Numbered from the stretch's first letter, positions 24,432-33,845 are shown. The stretch: 46,273 nt of DNA from Candidatus Gastranaerophilales bacterium (GCA_944326015.1 CALVCJ010000006.1:1-46273), one strand, 5' to 3'. The notes: generated from the sequence alone by a model not told the origin. Translations and numbers: made by a program.

Positions 24432-25753
24432 TAATTAATTCAAATATAGTTGGTATAATTGCCGATGATTTAACTGGTGCAAATGATACTGCACTGCAGT
24501 TTTATTTAAAGGGTGCAAATACTCAAATTTTATTGTCTGATGAAATTGAGCCTTTTAATATAAAAAATACACAAACTTGGGCTATTTCAACCGAATCACG
24601 AAACGTTGAGCCGGAAATCGCTTATGAAAAAGTTATTATGGCATCTAAGATGTTATCAGAAAAACTTAATCCGGATTATTTTTATAAAAAAATTGATTCG
24701 ACAATAAGAGGTAATATTGCGATTGAAGTTTTAGGAATACTTGCATCGCTAGATTATGATGCTTCAATTATTCTACCTGCCTTTCCGGCGGAAACAAGGA
24801 CAACTGTTGGCGGGTATCATTTATTAAAAGGAATTCCAATTGAAAGAACGGAAATGGCGCGTGATCCTCAAGCTCCGATTTTTGAATCGCACCTGCCGAC
24901 ATTGCTTAAATCACAAATTTCTCGGGAATATCAAGAATTAATTGGTCAAATAGAACTGAAAACTGTTATGAAAGGGGCTGGTCCGATATTGCAAAGGATT
25001 AATGAACTTATTACTGAAGGTAAAAAGTTGATTGTAACAGATGCTGTTTCTACTGTTGATGTTGAACAGGTTGCACTTGCCATAAAAAAATGTGATTATA
25101 AAATACTGCCCGCCGGGACTTCTGCTTTTGCGCAGGCATTGAGTGAATTTTGGTTTGCTGATCTTGATGAGAATGAACATATTATAAAAACTTTTCCTCG
25201 TCTGCCTAAATTTATAGTTTCAGGCAGCGCAACACAAATTACTGCTAACCAAATTGATAAACTTGAAAAAAGTGATGAATTTGATGATGTATTGTTTATT
25301 AGTTTGGATTTAAAAACAGTGTTAGCAGGTGTTAATGAAGATTTGGTTGAGAGAATAATTGCAAATTTGCGTTTTGATAATACAGTAATTGTTCATACTT
25401 CTAACTTGATTAAAGAATTTGACGGATTTTCAGAAGATTCATTGAATGCAGAATTGACTAAAGCTAATCTTGCAAATGTTATTACAGATTTTCTTGCAGA
25501 GCTCACAAGGCGTGTTCTTGCCAAAAAGGAAGCTATTTTAATTACTTTAGGCGGTGAAACATCTTTCAAATGTTGTAGTGCAATAGGGGCTTATCAGCTA
25601 CAGCTTATTGATGAAGTTGCTCCTGCAATTGCTCTGACACTTGATCATAATGCGCAATGGATTGTCACAAAGTCGGGAAACCTTGGGAACGCAAATACAT
25701 TAATAGATATTTTAAGATATTTTGATACCCATGGCGGATTGCAAAATGAATAA
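24428..25753 (+). CDS. Four-carbon acid sugar kinase family protein (DUF1537)
   Basis: The DUF1537 family includes D-threonate (DtnK), D-erythronate and 3-oxo-tetronate kinases. The N-terminal domain has VGIIADDLTGANDTALQF (about 8-25) and FYKKIDSTIRGNIAIEV (about 85-101). The C-terminal nucleotide-binding domain has FIVSGSATQITANQID and ITLGGETSFKCC. The 441-residue length fits. It is followed, with an eight-base overlap, by a PdxA-family dehydrogenase, the pair that turns D-threonate/erythronate phosphates into triose phosphates. The substrate cannot be read from the sequence. Confidence 0.9.
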   Translation: MIINSNIVGIIADDLTGANDTALQFYLKGANTQILLSDEIEPFNIKNTQTWAISTESRNVEPEIAYEKVIMASKMLSEKLNPDYFYKKIDSTIRGNIAIEVLGILASLDYDASIILPAFPAETRTTVGGYHLLKGIPIERTEMARDPQAPIFESHLPTLLKSQISREYQELIGQIELKTVMKGAGPILQRINELITEGKKLIVTDAVSTVDVEQVALAIKKCDYKILPAGTSAFAQALSEFWFADLDENEHIIKTFPRLPKFIVSGSATQITANQIDKLEKSDEFDDVLFISLDLKTVLAGVNEDLVERIIANLRFDNTVIVHTSNLIKEFDGFSEDSLNAELTKANLANVITDFLAELTRRVLAKKEAILITLGGETSFKCCSAIGAYQLQLIDEVAPAIALTLDHNAQWIVTKSGNLGNANTLIDILRYFDTHGGLQNE

Positions 25754-26762
25754 AATTGTTATAACAACTGGTGATCCCAACGGTATAGGTGCAGAAATTA
25801 CAATTAAAGCATTAAATAGGCTTAATCTGCCGGCTAATAGTGTTGTATTAATTTCTAATAAGAAAATTTTGGATTATTATGAGAAAAAAAGTCATTCTGA
25901 ATTTGTCCCGGCATCTTTTCTTATTAGTAATAAATATGAAATCATTGAAATCCCTTATAATTCAGATATTGAACCTGGGAAAGTCACAAAAGAATCCGGA
26001 AAATTTTCTTTTCAATCAGTAAAAAAAGCCTGTGAAATGAATCCAAAAGCAATTGTTACAGCACCTGTTGCAAAAAATGCTTTATATCTTGCAGGGTATA
26101 AATTCAGGGGGCAGACCGAAATTTTACAAAAATATCTCGCGCATGACAATCAGCTTGCTGAAATGCTTTTTGTTGCAGGAAATTTTAGAGTCCTGCTTTT
26201 GACCCGTCATGTACCTTTAAAAGATATTATTTTAACAAAAGATATGGTTGTTGAAAAAATTTCAAACTTAAAAGATTTCTTTGTACAACATTTAGGAATT
26301 ATTGAACCAAAATTTGCACTTTGCGGCTTTAACCCTCATGCAGGGGAAGATGGAGTTCTAGGACGTGAGGAAATAGATATTTTAATTCCTGCTGTTCAAG
26401 AATTGCGTGCAAAAGGTGTTAATATTACAAATCCGCTTCCTGCAGATACATTGTTTGTTAAGGCTTCAAAGGAATATTTGTCAGAAGTACAGAAGGTAGG
26501 TGTGGGTAAACTGATATCAAAAGATGTCCTGTCATCTTGCCTTCCTGCCGTCCGTTGTTCTGTTTTTGACTGCTATATTGCAAATTATCATGATCAAGGG
26601 CTAATCCCTATAAAAACAACCGCAGGAAGTAAAACCGTTAATATGACAATTGGCCTTGATATTATAAGAACTTCTCCGGGGCATGGAACAGCCTTTGATA
26701 TTGCAGGAAAAAATATTGCCGACGAAACAGGCATGATTGAGGCTATAAAAGCTGTTTTGTAA
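25746..26762 (+). CDS. pdxA: PdxA-family dehydrogenase (probably PdxA2, 4-phospho-threonate type)
   Basis: This metal- and NAD-dependent decarboxylating dehydrogenase begins IVITTGDPNGIGAEITIKAL (4-23). It carries the metal histidines in LLTRHVPLKDI, GFNPHAGEDGVLGREE and NYHDQGLIPIK, and the C-terminal TSPGHGTAFDIAGKNIAD. The 338-residue length is normal. The ATG at 25746 overlaps the kinase stop. Because it is coupled to a DUF1537 kinase, the PdxA2 role (oxidising 4-phospho-D-threonate/erythronate to dihydroxyacetone phosphate and CO2) is more likely than vitamin B6 synthesis. Vitamin B6 synthesis by this protein cannot be excluded. Confidence 0.9.
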   Translation: MNKIVITTGDPNGIGAEITIKALNRLNLPANSVVLISNKKILDYYEKKSHSEFVPASFLISNKYEIIEIPYNSDIEPGKVTKESGKFSFQSVKKACEMNPKAIVTAPVAKNALYLAGYKFRGQTEILQKYLAHDNQLAEMLFVAGNFRVLLLTRHVPLKDIILTKDMVVEKISNLKDFFVQHLGIIEPKFALCGFNPHAGEDGVLGREEIDILIPAVQELRAKGVNITNPLPADTLFVKASKEYLSEVQKVGVGKLISKDVLSSCLPAVRCSVFDCYIANYHDQGLIPIKTTAGSKTVNMTIGLDIIRTSPGHGTAFDIAGKNIADETGMIEAIKAVL

Positions 26763-26941
26763 ATTTTTTAAATTGCGTTATTACGGGGGAGGGAATTAGT
26801 CTTCCTCGCATAAAATTCACAGGTTATAAACGATACAAGCGCACAATACAAATAATTAATTAAACATTAATTTCTATGACTTTTTTATAATTTAACGTTA
26901 AAATATAATTATAAGAGTTTTTGTAAAAGGAGTTGACGTGT
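26763..26941 (+). other. pdxA-clpB gap: small hairpin and palindrome
   Basis: The 179-base gap contains a GC-richer hairpin (GAGGGA-attag-TCTTCCTC, 26789-26807) without a T-run and the palindrome TTAACGTTAA (26892-26901) near two TATAAT-like boxes. No CIRCE element (HrcA site) is present, so clpB is not under classical HrcA control here. Confidence 0.35.
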
Positions 26942-29539
26942 ATGCCAAATTTTGAGAAGTTTACTAATTATTCTCAGGAGCTGTTAAATTCTGCAGGAGC
27001 TATTATGCAGGAACACAGAAATTCAGAGATGCAGCCGGAGCATATAATGCTTGCCATGATTAAGGATAATGGCGCAATAAAAGATTATTTGACAGAATTG
27101 AAACTTTTAAATCAAGGTTTTATCGATAAAATTGCTTCTGTTGTAAATTCTTTCCCGACAATTTCCGGTCCGCCTTCGGGACAGGTATTTTTGTCAACAC
27201 AGACTTATCGGTTGCTTGATTTAGCCGGGCAGCAGGCAGAAGAATTTAAGGATGAATTTATAAGCGCGGAATCAATTCTTCTTGCGATGACAAAACTTGA
27301 TAACAGCCCTATTCAACTGTTATTGAGAAATTACAATGTGGACATAAATAAAGTTTTAAATGTAATGAAAAAAATAAGAGGTAATAAAAAAGTGGATAAT
27401 AAAAATGCTGAAGAAAATATGAAAGCGCTTGAAAAATTTTCAACTGATTTGACAGCTCTTGCTAGAAAGGGAAAATTGGATCCTGTAATAGGCAGGGATG
27501 AAGAGGTCAGAAGAATTATCCAGGTTTTAAACAGACGAACAAAAAACAACCCCGTTTTAATCGGTGAGCCAGGTGTCGGTAAAACCGCTATTGTTGAAGG
27601 ACTTGCACAGCGTATAGTAAGGGGAGATGTGCCGGAAAGTTTGAAAGATGTCAAACTTGTTTCTCTTGATATGGGCGCATTAGTTGCGGGTGCAAAATTC
27701 AGAGGCGAATTTGAAGAACGTTTGAAAGCTGTCTTAAAAGAAGTTGAAGATTCAAACGGCGAGATTGTAATGTTTATTGATGAACTCCATACTGTTGTCG
27801 GTGCCGGAGCGACTGAAGGCTCAATGGATGCAGGAAATCTTTTGAAACCTATGCTCGCAAGAGGCATATTGAGAACAATCGGCGCCACAACAATTAATGA
27901 ATACCGCAAATATATTGAAAAAGACCCTGCTTTAGAAAGACGTTTCCAGCCTGTTATGGTCGGAGAACCGTCTGTTGAAGATACAATTTCTATCCTCAGA
28001 GGTTTGAAAGAAAAATATGAAGTTCACCATGGAATTAGAATACTTGACAGCGCCCTGATTGCGGCTGCAAAATTGTCTGACAGATATATTACAGACAGAT
28101 TTCTTCCGGATAAAGCAATTGACTTAATAGATGAAGCAGCTTCATCTTTGCGTATTGAAATTGATTCGATGCCTGAAGAAATTGATAAAATGATGCGTCA
28201 AAAAATTCAGCTTGAAATTGAACGTGAAGCCCTCAAAAAAGAAGATGATGAAGATGCAAAAGCTAAAGTCGCTGATTTGACAAAACAAATAGATGAATTG
28301 GAAGGTAAAATCGGTAAATTAAAAGCCCAGTGGGAGCAAGAAAAAGCTTCTATTACAGGTGAGGCAGGCATTAAAGAAGAAATCGAAAAAGTTAAAAATA
28401 AAATAGAAGAAGCTGAACGTAATACTGATTTGCAGACTGCTGCAGAACTCAAATATGGACGGCTGCTTGAACTTGAAAAGCAGTTAAAGGCTGTTCAGAA
28501 TAAAGAAAAGGCCGATAATAAACTTTTGAAAGAAGAAATAGATGATGAGGATATTGCAAATGTCGTAAGCAAGTGGACAGGTATCCCTGTTAATAAGCTT
28601 GTTGAAAGCGAAAAGCAAAAGCTTCTTAATATGGAAGAAATTCTTCATAAGCGTCTTGTCGGTCAGGAAGAAGCTGTTGATACTGTCGCCGATGCAATCC
28701 GTCGTGCGCGTTCAGGTTTGAAAGATCCTAAACGTCCTATCGGTACTTTCTTATTCTTAGGACCGACAGGTGTTGGTAAGACTGAACTTGCAAAATCACT
28801 TGCGGAATTTATGTTTAACGATGAAGATGCGCTCATACGTATTGATATGTCTGAATATATGGAAAAACATAATGTTTCAAGGTTAGTCGGCGCTCCTCCG
28901 GGATATGTCGGCTATGATGAAGGCGGTCAGTTAACGGAAGCTGTCAGACGCAAACCTTATTCTGTTGTTCTGTTTGATGAAATAGAAAAGGCTCACCCTG
29001 ATGTCTTCAATATTATGCTTCAAATTTTTGATGACGGTCGTTTGACAGATTCAAAAGGAAGAACAGTAGATTTTAAAAATACATTGATAATTATGACTTC
29101 GAATATCGGAAGCGACATAATTCTTGAAAATACATTGAATTCTCTTGGCTCTCAGCAAAACTTCGAAGATACGAAAGAAAAAGTTCTTGAAGTTTTGAGA
29201 AGCAGGTTTAAGCCTGAATTTTTGAACAGAATTGATGAAACAATCTTCTTTAGAGCATTGAATATGCAGGATTTGACAAAAATTGTTGATATTCAAATGG
29301 ATTATCTGAGAAAACTGCTTAAAGATCAGGAAATTGACTTTGAAATAACCGATGATGCCAAGGAATTCCTTGCCACACGCGGATTTAATCCTGTGTACGG
29401 TGCAAGACCTCTTAAACGTGTTATAAGACAGTTAATTGAGAACCCTCTGTCAAAACAAATTCTTGCTCAGAAATTCTTGCGAGGGGATACTGTTTTAATA
29501 GATGTTGATAATGACGAAATCGTGTTTAAAAAAGCATAA
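26942..29539 (+). CDS. clpB: ATP-dependent disaggregase ClpB
   Basis: This hexameric AAA+ chaperone extracts polypeptides from aggregates with DnaK. The N-terminal Clp domain (about 1-140) is followed by AAA-1 with Walker A GEPGVGKT and the [10 protein letters not shown] pore region. A long charged coiled-coil M domain (about 400-525) distinguishes ClpB from ClpA/C. AAA-2 has [14 protein letters not shown] and the [13 protein letters not shown] pore loop. The ATG at 26942 is nine bases after AAAGGAG, giving 865 residues (the TTG further upstream is not needed). A strong terminator follows. Confidence 0.97.
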   Translation: MPNFEKFTNYSQELLNSAGAIMQEHRNSEMQPEHIMLAMIKDNGAIKDYLTELKLLNQGFIDKIASVVNSFPTISGPPSGQVFLSTQTYRLLDLAGQQAEEFKDEFISAESILLAMTKLDNSPIQLLLRNYNVDINKVLNVMKKIRGNKKVDNKNAEENMKALEKFSTDLTALARKGKLDPVIGRDEEVRRIIQVLNRRTKNNPVLIGEPGVGKTAIVEGLAQRIVRGDVPESLKDVKLVSLDMGALVAGAKFRGEFEERLKAVLKEVEDSNGEIVMFIDELHTVVGAGATEGSMDAGNLLKPMLARGILRTIGATTINEYRKYIEKDPALERRFQPVMVGEPSVEDTISILRGLKEKYEVHHGIRILDSALIAAAKLSDRYITDRFLPDKAIDLIDEAASSLRIEIDSMPEEIDKMMRQKIQLEIEREALKKEDDEDAKAKVADLTKQIDELEGKIGKLKAQWEQEKASITGEAGIKEEIEKVKNKIEEAERNTDLQTAAELKYGRLLELEKQLKAVQNKEKADNKLLKEEIDDEDIANVVSKWTGIPVNKLVESEKQKLLNMEEILHKRLVGQEEAVDTVADAIRRARSGLKDPKRPIGTFLFLGPTGVGKTELAKSLAEFMFNDEDALIRIDMSEYMEKHNVSRLVGAPPGYVGYDEGGQLTEAVRRKPYSVVLFDEIEKAHPDVFNIMLQIFDDGRLTDSKGRTVDFKNTLIIMTSNIGSDIILENTLNSLGSQQNFEDTKEKVLEVLRSRFKPEFLNRIDETIFFRALNMQDLTKIVDIQMDYLRKLLKDQEIDFEITDDAKEFLATRGFNPVYGARPLKRVIRQLIENPLSKQILAQKFLRGDTVLIDVDNDEIVFKKA

Positions 29540-29546
29540 CATGCAG

Positions 29547-29580
29547 AAAAAAGACCTCTTATTTAGAGGTCTTTTTTTTT
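29547..29580. terminator. Bidirectional terminator between clpB and the prepilin gene
   Basis: AAAAAAGACCTC-ttattta-GAGGTCTTTTTT, a perfect stem with A- and T-runs on both sides. It serves clpB on the plus strand and the prepilin gene (stop at 29579-29581) on the minus strand. Confidence 0.92.
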
Positions 29581-30886
29581 ATTTTTTGTTTTTTAAGAAA
29601 TCATTCCAGTAGTCTCCGTTTCCTTCGGGATTTTTGTCTGCAAGAGCAAAATATGCACATGAATATTGTCGTACAGGATTAGTGGTTTGCCGGCAATATT
29701 CTGATGCCGGAACAAAGGCAGAATTGCCGCCTGAAGTAGTAGTTGCAGAATTATTTTTATGTTCCTGTCCCATCGGTATTACAAAACCGTCAGTTGTAAA
29801 TACAAAAAGAAAAATATCTATACCATATCTGTTTGGATTTTTTTCACCGTTAATATCAACGCAAACAGTTGGTCCGTTTATTCCGCTTTGCGGGGCATCA
29901 TTAAATGTATAAATTCTTCCTGAAATATCTGCACGAAATCCGTAGCCGTCACAGTGAAGTTTGACTTCATTATTGCCTTTTATGTCATGAACCGGGTACG
30001 GCATAGTTGTCAAATATGAGTTATCTTCATCCCTGTCAGCGCTGGTCCAGTCATCTATAGCTGAAATACCTTTCAGATATTTAGGCAATTGTGCTAAGAA
30101 TTTGTTCATATTTCCGCCGGCTACATATTCCGGGACAGAAATTTCGTTATCATTATAAAACATTCTGGCGACCTGATTAAGTTCAGAATATGCTTTTTTA
30201 AACTGCGTTTGTAAAACTTTGTATTTGTGATTAGCAATTAATGAAGGCATAGTCATTGCCGCAACAACTCCGATAATTCCAAGGGTGATTAAAACCTCAG
30301 CTAGAGTAAACGCGACTCGACGAATATTGTCAGTGGTGTCTACGTGCGTAGCACCATCTGCTAAGGTAAGTGCGGTGCGTTTTTTTAGACCGTAGGTTGG
30401 GATAAGCGAAGTGTTCCCAACGGAATGTTGTAAATTATTATTTTCAATCGGCTGGATTCTTTCGCCTGTCGGCTCAGAATGACTAAATATTATTACGTCA
30501 TTGCGATGCAGCGTAGCCTTTGCACCCGATACACCGTCATTGCATAAACTTGCTTTGTCATTGCGAGGTTCATTTGAACCGAAGCAATCCAGCTTATTCA
30601 GGAAAGATATGAGCGTTGGAAGATTAGAGAATACGCTTTTTAATGTAAAAAGCTTACCCTCATACCTTCTTATCTTCCTACCCTCTAAATTGGCTTGCCC
30701 TTCTGACTTCCTGCCTTCTAATTTTTGTGTAACGAGATCCCGAAACAAGTTCGGGATGACACTTTTATTATTTATACAATTAAGAAAACTAAAATAAAAC
30801 TTAATACCTGAAAAAGCCCTAATGTGGCGGGTCAAGCGGCTACGCTTGCGGGGGGGGGGGCAATTCAAAGCTTCTCTATACAACAT
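29579..30886 (-). CDS. Type IV prepilin-like protein with a 192-residue pre-peptide and C11 tract
   Basis: Residues 190-217 are a class III prepilin signal and helix: RRVA followed by FTLAEVLITLGIIGVVAA, with Glu at +5 after the A/F cleavage point; about 240 residues of pilin or pseudopilin head follow. Instead of a short leader the frame runs unbroken for 192 residues back to an ATG with AGGAGG at seven bases. It opens M-L-Y-R-E-A-L-N-C, then a run of eleven C. Most of the extension is translated repeat DNA (VIPNLFRD, SHSEPTGERIQ). No ATG exists between residues 2 and 210. A prepilin-like copy, RTALTLAD (170-177), precedes the true site. Losing or gaining a C would disconnect start and pilin. 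Mature product: minor pilin or secreted pseudopilin-like protein processed by PilD. Confidence 0.8.
   Translation of the reverse strand: MLYREALNCPPPRKRSRLTRHIRAFSGIKFYFSFLNCINNKSVIPNLFRDLVTQKLEGRKSEGQANLEGRKIRRYEGKLFTLKSVFSNLPTLISFLNKLDCFGSNEPRNDKASLCNDGVSGAKATLHRNDVIIFSHSEPTGERIQPIENNNLQHSVGNTSLIPTYGLKKRTALTLADGATHVDTTDNIRRVAFTLAEVLITLGIIGVVAAMTMPSLIANHKYKVLQTQFKKAYSELNQVARMFYNDNEISVPEYVAGGNMNKFLAQLPKYLKGISAIDDWTSADRDEDNSYLTTMPYPVHDIKGNNEVKLHCDGYGFRADISGRIYTFNDAPQSGINGPTVCVDINGEKNPNRYGIDIFLFVFTTDGFVIPMGQEHKNNSATTTSGGNSAFVPASEYCRQTTNPVRQYSCAYFALADKNPEGNGDYWNDFLKNKK
30737..30757. repeat. REP-like palindrome inside the prepilin frame
   Basis: ATCCCGAA-acaag-TTCGGGAT, the same hairpin design as the intergenic copies at 11482-11537 and 19997-20018, here translated as VIPNLFRD. 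A neighbouring segment (about 30515-30595) looks like another dispersed repeat (TCATTGCGAGG ... GAAGCAATCC). Confidence 0.7.
30833..30860. repeat. C11/G11 homopolymer with an adjacent hairpin
   Basis: Eleven G residues on the plus strand (30850-30860; C11 in the prepilin codons 9-13), flanked by the perfect hairpin CAAGCG-gcta-CGCTTG (30833-30848). A hairpin beside a homopolymer can favour replication slippage. Confidence 0.85.
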
Positions 30887-30947
30887 TTTTCATCCTCCTA
30901 AATTTTTCTTATAAATTTATTATTTATGATTTATCACAATTTGTCAA
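30857..30947 (-). repeat. Leader cassette copy 2
   Basis: Minus-strand TTGACA (30947-30942), 17-nt spacer, AATAAT (30924-30919), AGGAGG (30899-30894), ATG at 30886 and leader codons to the C-run. It is the gap-free partner of 1-91 (80 of 91 identical). It provides promoter and start for the prepilin gene. Confidence 0.88.
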
Positions 30948-30999
30948 GGCTGTTTGAGTTTTTATAATCTGAATCAAACTGGCTTTGCTATTTTTTATT

Positions 31000-31293
31000 C
31001 TATTTTTTGTCCGTTTTTGCTTTTGGAACTTGTTTATCCGGTTTTATTTTGTGATGTTTGTATGGCCTGTCAGGTCTGAATTCTCCTCTGTGGTGGTAAG
31101 GTGCACCGTATACAGGAGGTTTTGCAGGACATGGACATGGCTTTACCGGTGGTCTGATCGTAGCGTTGTACAAACACAAAGCTACAAGGCACCCAAAAAA
31201 GGATGCCAGTATTGTCAGCAGAAAGTTCCTGAAATCCGGACTGATACTCCATTGATTTGGTTTTACTTGTTCTTCTTTAATTTCTTCTGTCAT
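31000..31293 (-). CDS. Small single-pass membrane protein with Pro/His/Lys-rich tail
   Basis: No family is recognised. The 97-residue protein has a charged N-terminus, one transmembrane helix (about 24-42, FLLTILASFFGCLVALCLY) and a tail rich in Pro, Cys, His and Lys (RPPVKPCPCPAKPP, then YHHRG and HHKIKPDKQ) that could bind metal or polyanions. AAAGGAGA lies before the ATG. It is upstream of the prepilin gene on the same strand but separated by the cassette promoter, so it is probably its own unit. Confidence 0.7.
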   Translation of the reverse strand: MTEEIKEEQVKPNQWSISPDFRNFLLTILASFFGCLVALCLYNATIRPPVKPCPCPAKPPVYGAPYHHRGEFRPDRPYKHHKIKPDKQVPKAKTDKK

Positions 31294-31396
31294 AATCTCT
31301 CCTTTTTTTGATGTAACACTAATAAAACGATATTAATAAAATTTTGTTCATTTTCAATATGATTATTATAATATAAATTTTATTTACAAATCAATA

Positions 31397-31405
31397 TGTT
31401 ATAAT
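31397..31405 (+). promoter_or_regulatory. Extended -10 promoter of the response regulator
   Basis: TG-T-TATAAT (TATAAT at 31400-31405), about 75 bases ahead of the ATG at 31482, with TAGGAG as RBS. Confidence 0.6.
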
Positions 31406-31481
31406 ATTACCGTCATACTTTTGTTTGAAAGGGATTAATTAAAACCATAAAAATTTTATAAGTAATATAGGAGATATTATT

Positions 31482-32141
31482 ATGACTATTAATATATTAC
31501 TTGTTGAAGATCAAAAACTGATTCGTGTGGGATTGAAATCTCTTTTTCAAAATCAAGATGACATATCCGTTTTGTCTGAAGCTCAGAGTGGAAAGGAAGC
31601 GGTTGAGAAATTTAGAACTTCTCATCCTGATGTTGTTCTTATGGATATAGGTTTGCCTGATATTTCAGGAATTGAAGCTACAAAGCGTATTCTTGAAATT
31701 GATTGTAAGGCAAAAGTTGTAATACTGACTTCTCATCTGAGTGAACAAGAGGTAATAGACGCACTTCATGCCGGTGCCTGTGCTTATGTTATGAAAGATA
31801 TAAGCACTGATGCTTTAAAAATGATTATAAGAACTATAAAGGAAGGTGCAATGTGGCTTGACCCACAGGTAGTTCCAATTTTAAGGGAAAAGAATTGTGG
31901 TGTAATTCCACCACGTCAGATGTCAAGAGCAATGTTTAAAGAACAGCATGCAAATCTTACGCAAAGAGAGTATGAAGTATTAAAACTTGTTGTTGACGGG
32001 CTTTCAAATAACGAAATAGCAAAGGAACTTACTATTTCTGAACATACGGCAAAAGCTCATGTTTGTAATATTATCCAAAAACTTGTCGTTGATGATAGAA
32101 CGCAGGCTGCTGTCAAGGCCTTAAAAGAAGGGCTTGTGTAA
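31482..32141 (+). CDS. NarL/FixJ-type response regulator
   Basis: The 219-residue two-domain regulator has a receiver domain (1-120) with the acidic pair in LLVEDQKLIR, the phospho-acceptor in DVVLMDIGLPDISG, a Thr/Ser switch in VVILTSHLSEQE and the conserved Lys in YVMKDIS. Its C-terminal LuxR-type HTH reads LTQREYEVLKLVVDGLSNNE then IAKELTISEHTAKAHVCNII. No histidine kinase gene is next to it, so it is an orphan whose sensor is elsewhere. It precedes a SulP transporter gene by about 80 bases and could regulate it (inference from position only). Confidence 0.94.
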   Translation: MTINILLVEDQKLIRVGLKSLFQNQDDISVLSEAQSGKEAVEKFRTSHPDVVLMDIGLPDISGIEATKRILEIDCKAKVVILTSHLSEQEVIDALHAGACAYVMKDISTDALKMIIRTIKEGAMWLDPQVVPILREKNCGVIPPRQMSRAMFKEQHANLTQREYEVLKLVVDGLSNNEIAKELTISEHTAKAHVCNIIQKLVVDDRTQAAVKALKEGLV

Positions 32142-32188
32142 GTCCTACATATGTCCTCTTGTAAAATTTCAGATATTCTGTTATATAT

Positions 32189-32194
32189 TATAAT
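32189..32194 (+). promoter_or_regulatory. -10 box upstream of the SulP gene
   Basis: TATAAT in the gap after the response regulator gene; AGGAG follows at 32210-32214, ahead of the ATG at 32224. The -35 is unclear. Confidence 0.4.
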
Positions 32195-32223
32195 ATTTGA
32201 GAGATTATACAGGAGCTTACATT

Positions 32224-33810
32224 ATGAAAACAGGGATATTTTCTGAATTTAAAGGCGATTTACAGGGTGGTATTACAGCTGGTGTAATTGCATTGCCTCT
32301 GGCTATTGCTTTCGGTGTTTCAAGTGGACTCGGGGCAACTGCCGGTATTTACGGTTCAATTATTGTTGGTATACTGGCATCTTTATTTGGTGGAACCCCA
32401 ACTCAGATTACAGGCCCAACCGGTCCATTAACCGTTGTGATTGCATCTGTTATAGCTTTACATTCAGATAACTCAAATTTAATTTTTGCAGCAATATTTT
32501 TATCAGGATTGTTTCAGATTATTCTTGGAATTTTTAAGGTCGGAAAACTTGTTAATTTTATTCCTTACCCTGTGATTTCTGGTTTTATGAGCGGAGTTGG
32601 TGCAATTATAATACTTTTGCAAGTAAATCCTTTTTTGGGTCTTGAATCTTCATCAACTCCTGTTGAAGGTGTAATCAGTGCTATAAAATCCATTCCTCAA
32701 AGTGATATACACAGCGTAATTTTAGGTTTTTTATCTCTTGTAATGGTCTTTTTTACTCCTAAGAAAATCGCGAAATTCCTACCGCCACCTCTTATTGCCC
32801 TTATTTTAGGAACGTGGATTTCTGTTCTCTTTAATTTTGATGTTAAAATTATAGGCGAAATTCCGCAAGGATTACCGGATTTCAATTTCCCGCAGTTCAG
32901 GTTATCAGAGATAGAAACTATTATTCCAATAGCTTTGACACTTGCGGTTGTAGGTTCAATTGATTCTCTTTTAACTTCACTAGTGTCAGATTCTTTAACA
33001 AAGACAAAACATAATTCGAATAAAGAACTTATAGGGCAAGGGATTGGTAATATGGCTGCTGGTGTATTTGGTGGTTTAGTTTCTTGTGGAGCTATGATGC
33101 GGACTGCAGTTAATATAAAAAGCGGTGGAAGAACAAGATTGTCAGGTATTATTCATTCAATATTTCTGATTATGGTAATAGTTTTTCTTGCTCCTTTTGC
33201 TGCTAAAATTCCTCTTGCGGTACTTTCAGGTATTCTTATAAAAGTAGGTATAGGAATTATTGATTACAAATTTATAAGATTATTGAAAGCTGCGCCGCGA
33301 AATGATTTGCTTGTAATGCTTCTTGTATTTTTAATTACTATTTTCGATGATTTAATACTTGCAGTTGGTGTAGGTGTAATTCTTTCATCCATTCTTTTTG
33401 CCGCAAATATTGCCGCTCAGACTGATATAAAAGTAGTCGGGCTTTGTGATTCTCGTGATGAAAATTATATTGATGAGGATTTCAAAAACCATACTATGGT
33501 TATGCATATTGACGGAACCTTGTTTTTCGGTTCGGCATCTCTTATTGCCTCAAGAATTGACGATATTCTTGATAATAAAACTGTTATCATTGACTGTTCG
33601 GGTATCAAGAGCATGGATATTTCAGCTGTATTTGCACTTGAAGATCTTGTATTAACTCTTAAAGGTAAAAATGTTAGAGTTATAATTATATTTAATAACC
33701 GCAATGTAGCTGCATCTTCTCTAAGGTTAGGTCTTAGAAGGCTTATTTCATACAAAGATATAACTTTTTCAAAAGATGAAGCAGTCAATAGTATACAAAA
33801 GTTGGAATAA
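32224..33810 (+). CDS. SulP/SLC26-family anion transporter with STAS domain
   Basis: This inner-membrane transporter of sulfate, bicarbonate or related anions starts MKTGIFSEFKGDLQGGITAG and has about 12 hydrophobic helices. The SulP signature region TQITGPTGPLTVV lies near residues 58-70. A cytoplasmic STAS domain begins at about 425 (MVMHIDGTLFFGSASLIASR, VIIDCSGIKSMDISAVFAL). The ATG at 32224 is nine bases after AGGAG, giving 528 residues. Cyanobacterial relatives include the BicA bicarbonate carriers, but substrate cannot be decided by eye. It is followed by an ankyrin gene 35 bases away. Confidence 0.93.
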   Translation: MKTGIFSEFKGDLQGGITAGVIALPLAIAFGVSSGLGATAGIYGSIIVGILASLFGGTPTQITGPTGPLTVVIASVIALHSDNSNLIFAAIFLSGLFQIILGIFKVGKLVNFIPYPVISGFMSGVGAIIILLQVNPFLGLESSSTPVEGVISAIKSIPQSDIHSVILGFLSLVMVFFTPKKIAKFLPPPLIALILGTWISVLFNFDVKIIGEIPQGLPDFNFPQFRLSEIETIIPIALTLAVVGSIDSLLTSLVSDSLTKTKHNSNKELIGQGIGNMAAGVFGGLVSCGAMMRTAVNIKSGGRTRLSGIIHSIFLIMVIVFLAPFAAKIPLAVLSGILIKVGIGIIDYKFIRLLKAAPRNDLLVMLLVFLITIFDDLILAVGVGVILSSILFAANIAAQTDIKVVGLCDSRDENYIDEDFKNHTMVMHIDGTLFFGSASLIASRIDDILDNKTVIIDCSGIKSMDISAVFALEDLVLTLKGKNVRVIIIFNNRNVAASSLRLGLRRLISYKDITFSKDEAVNSIQKLE

Positions 33811-33845
33811 GTGATATCATATTTAATATAATAAGGAGGAAGGTT

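Noticed and set aside
26763..26941. CIRCE/HrcA element before clpB
   Set aside because: No TTAGCACTC-N9-GAGTGCTAA inverted repeat is present; TTAACGTTAA is too short to call.
27331..27909. 192-codon minus-strand frame inside clpB
   Set aside because: It is a shadow of the conserved ClpB AAA-1 coding sequence with no RBS or recognisable domain.
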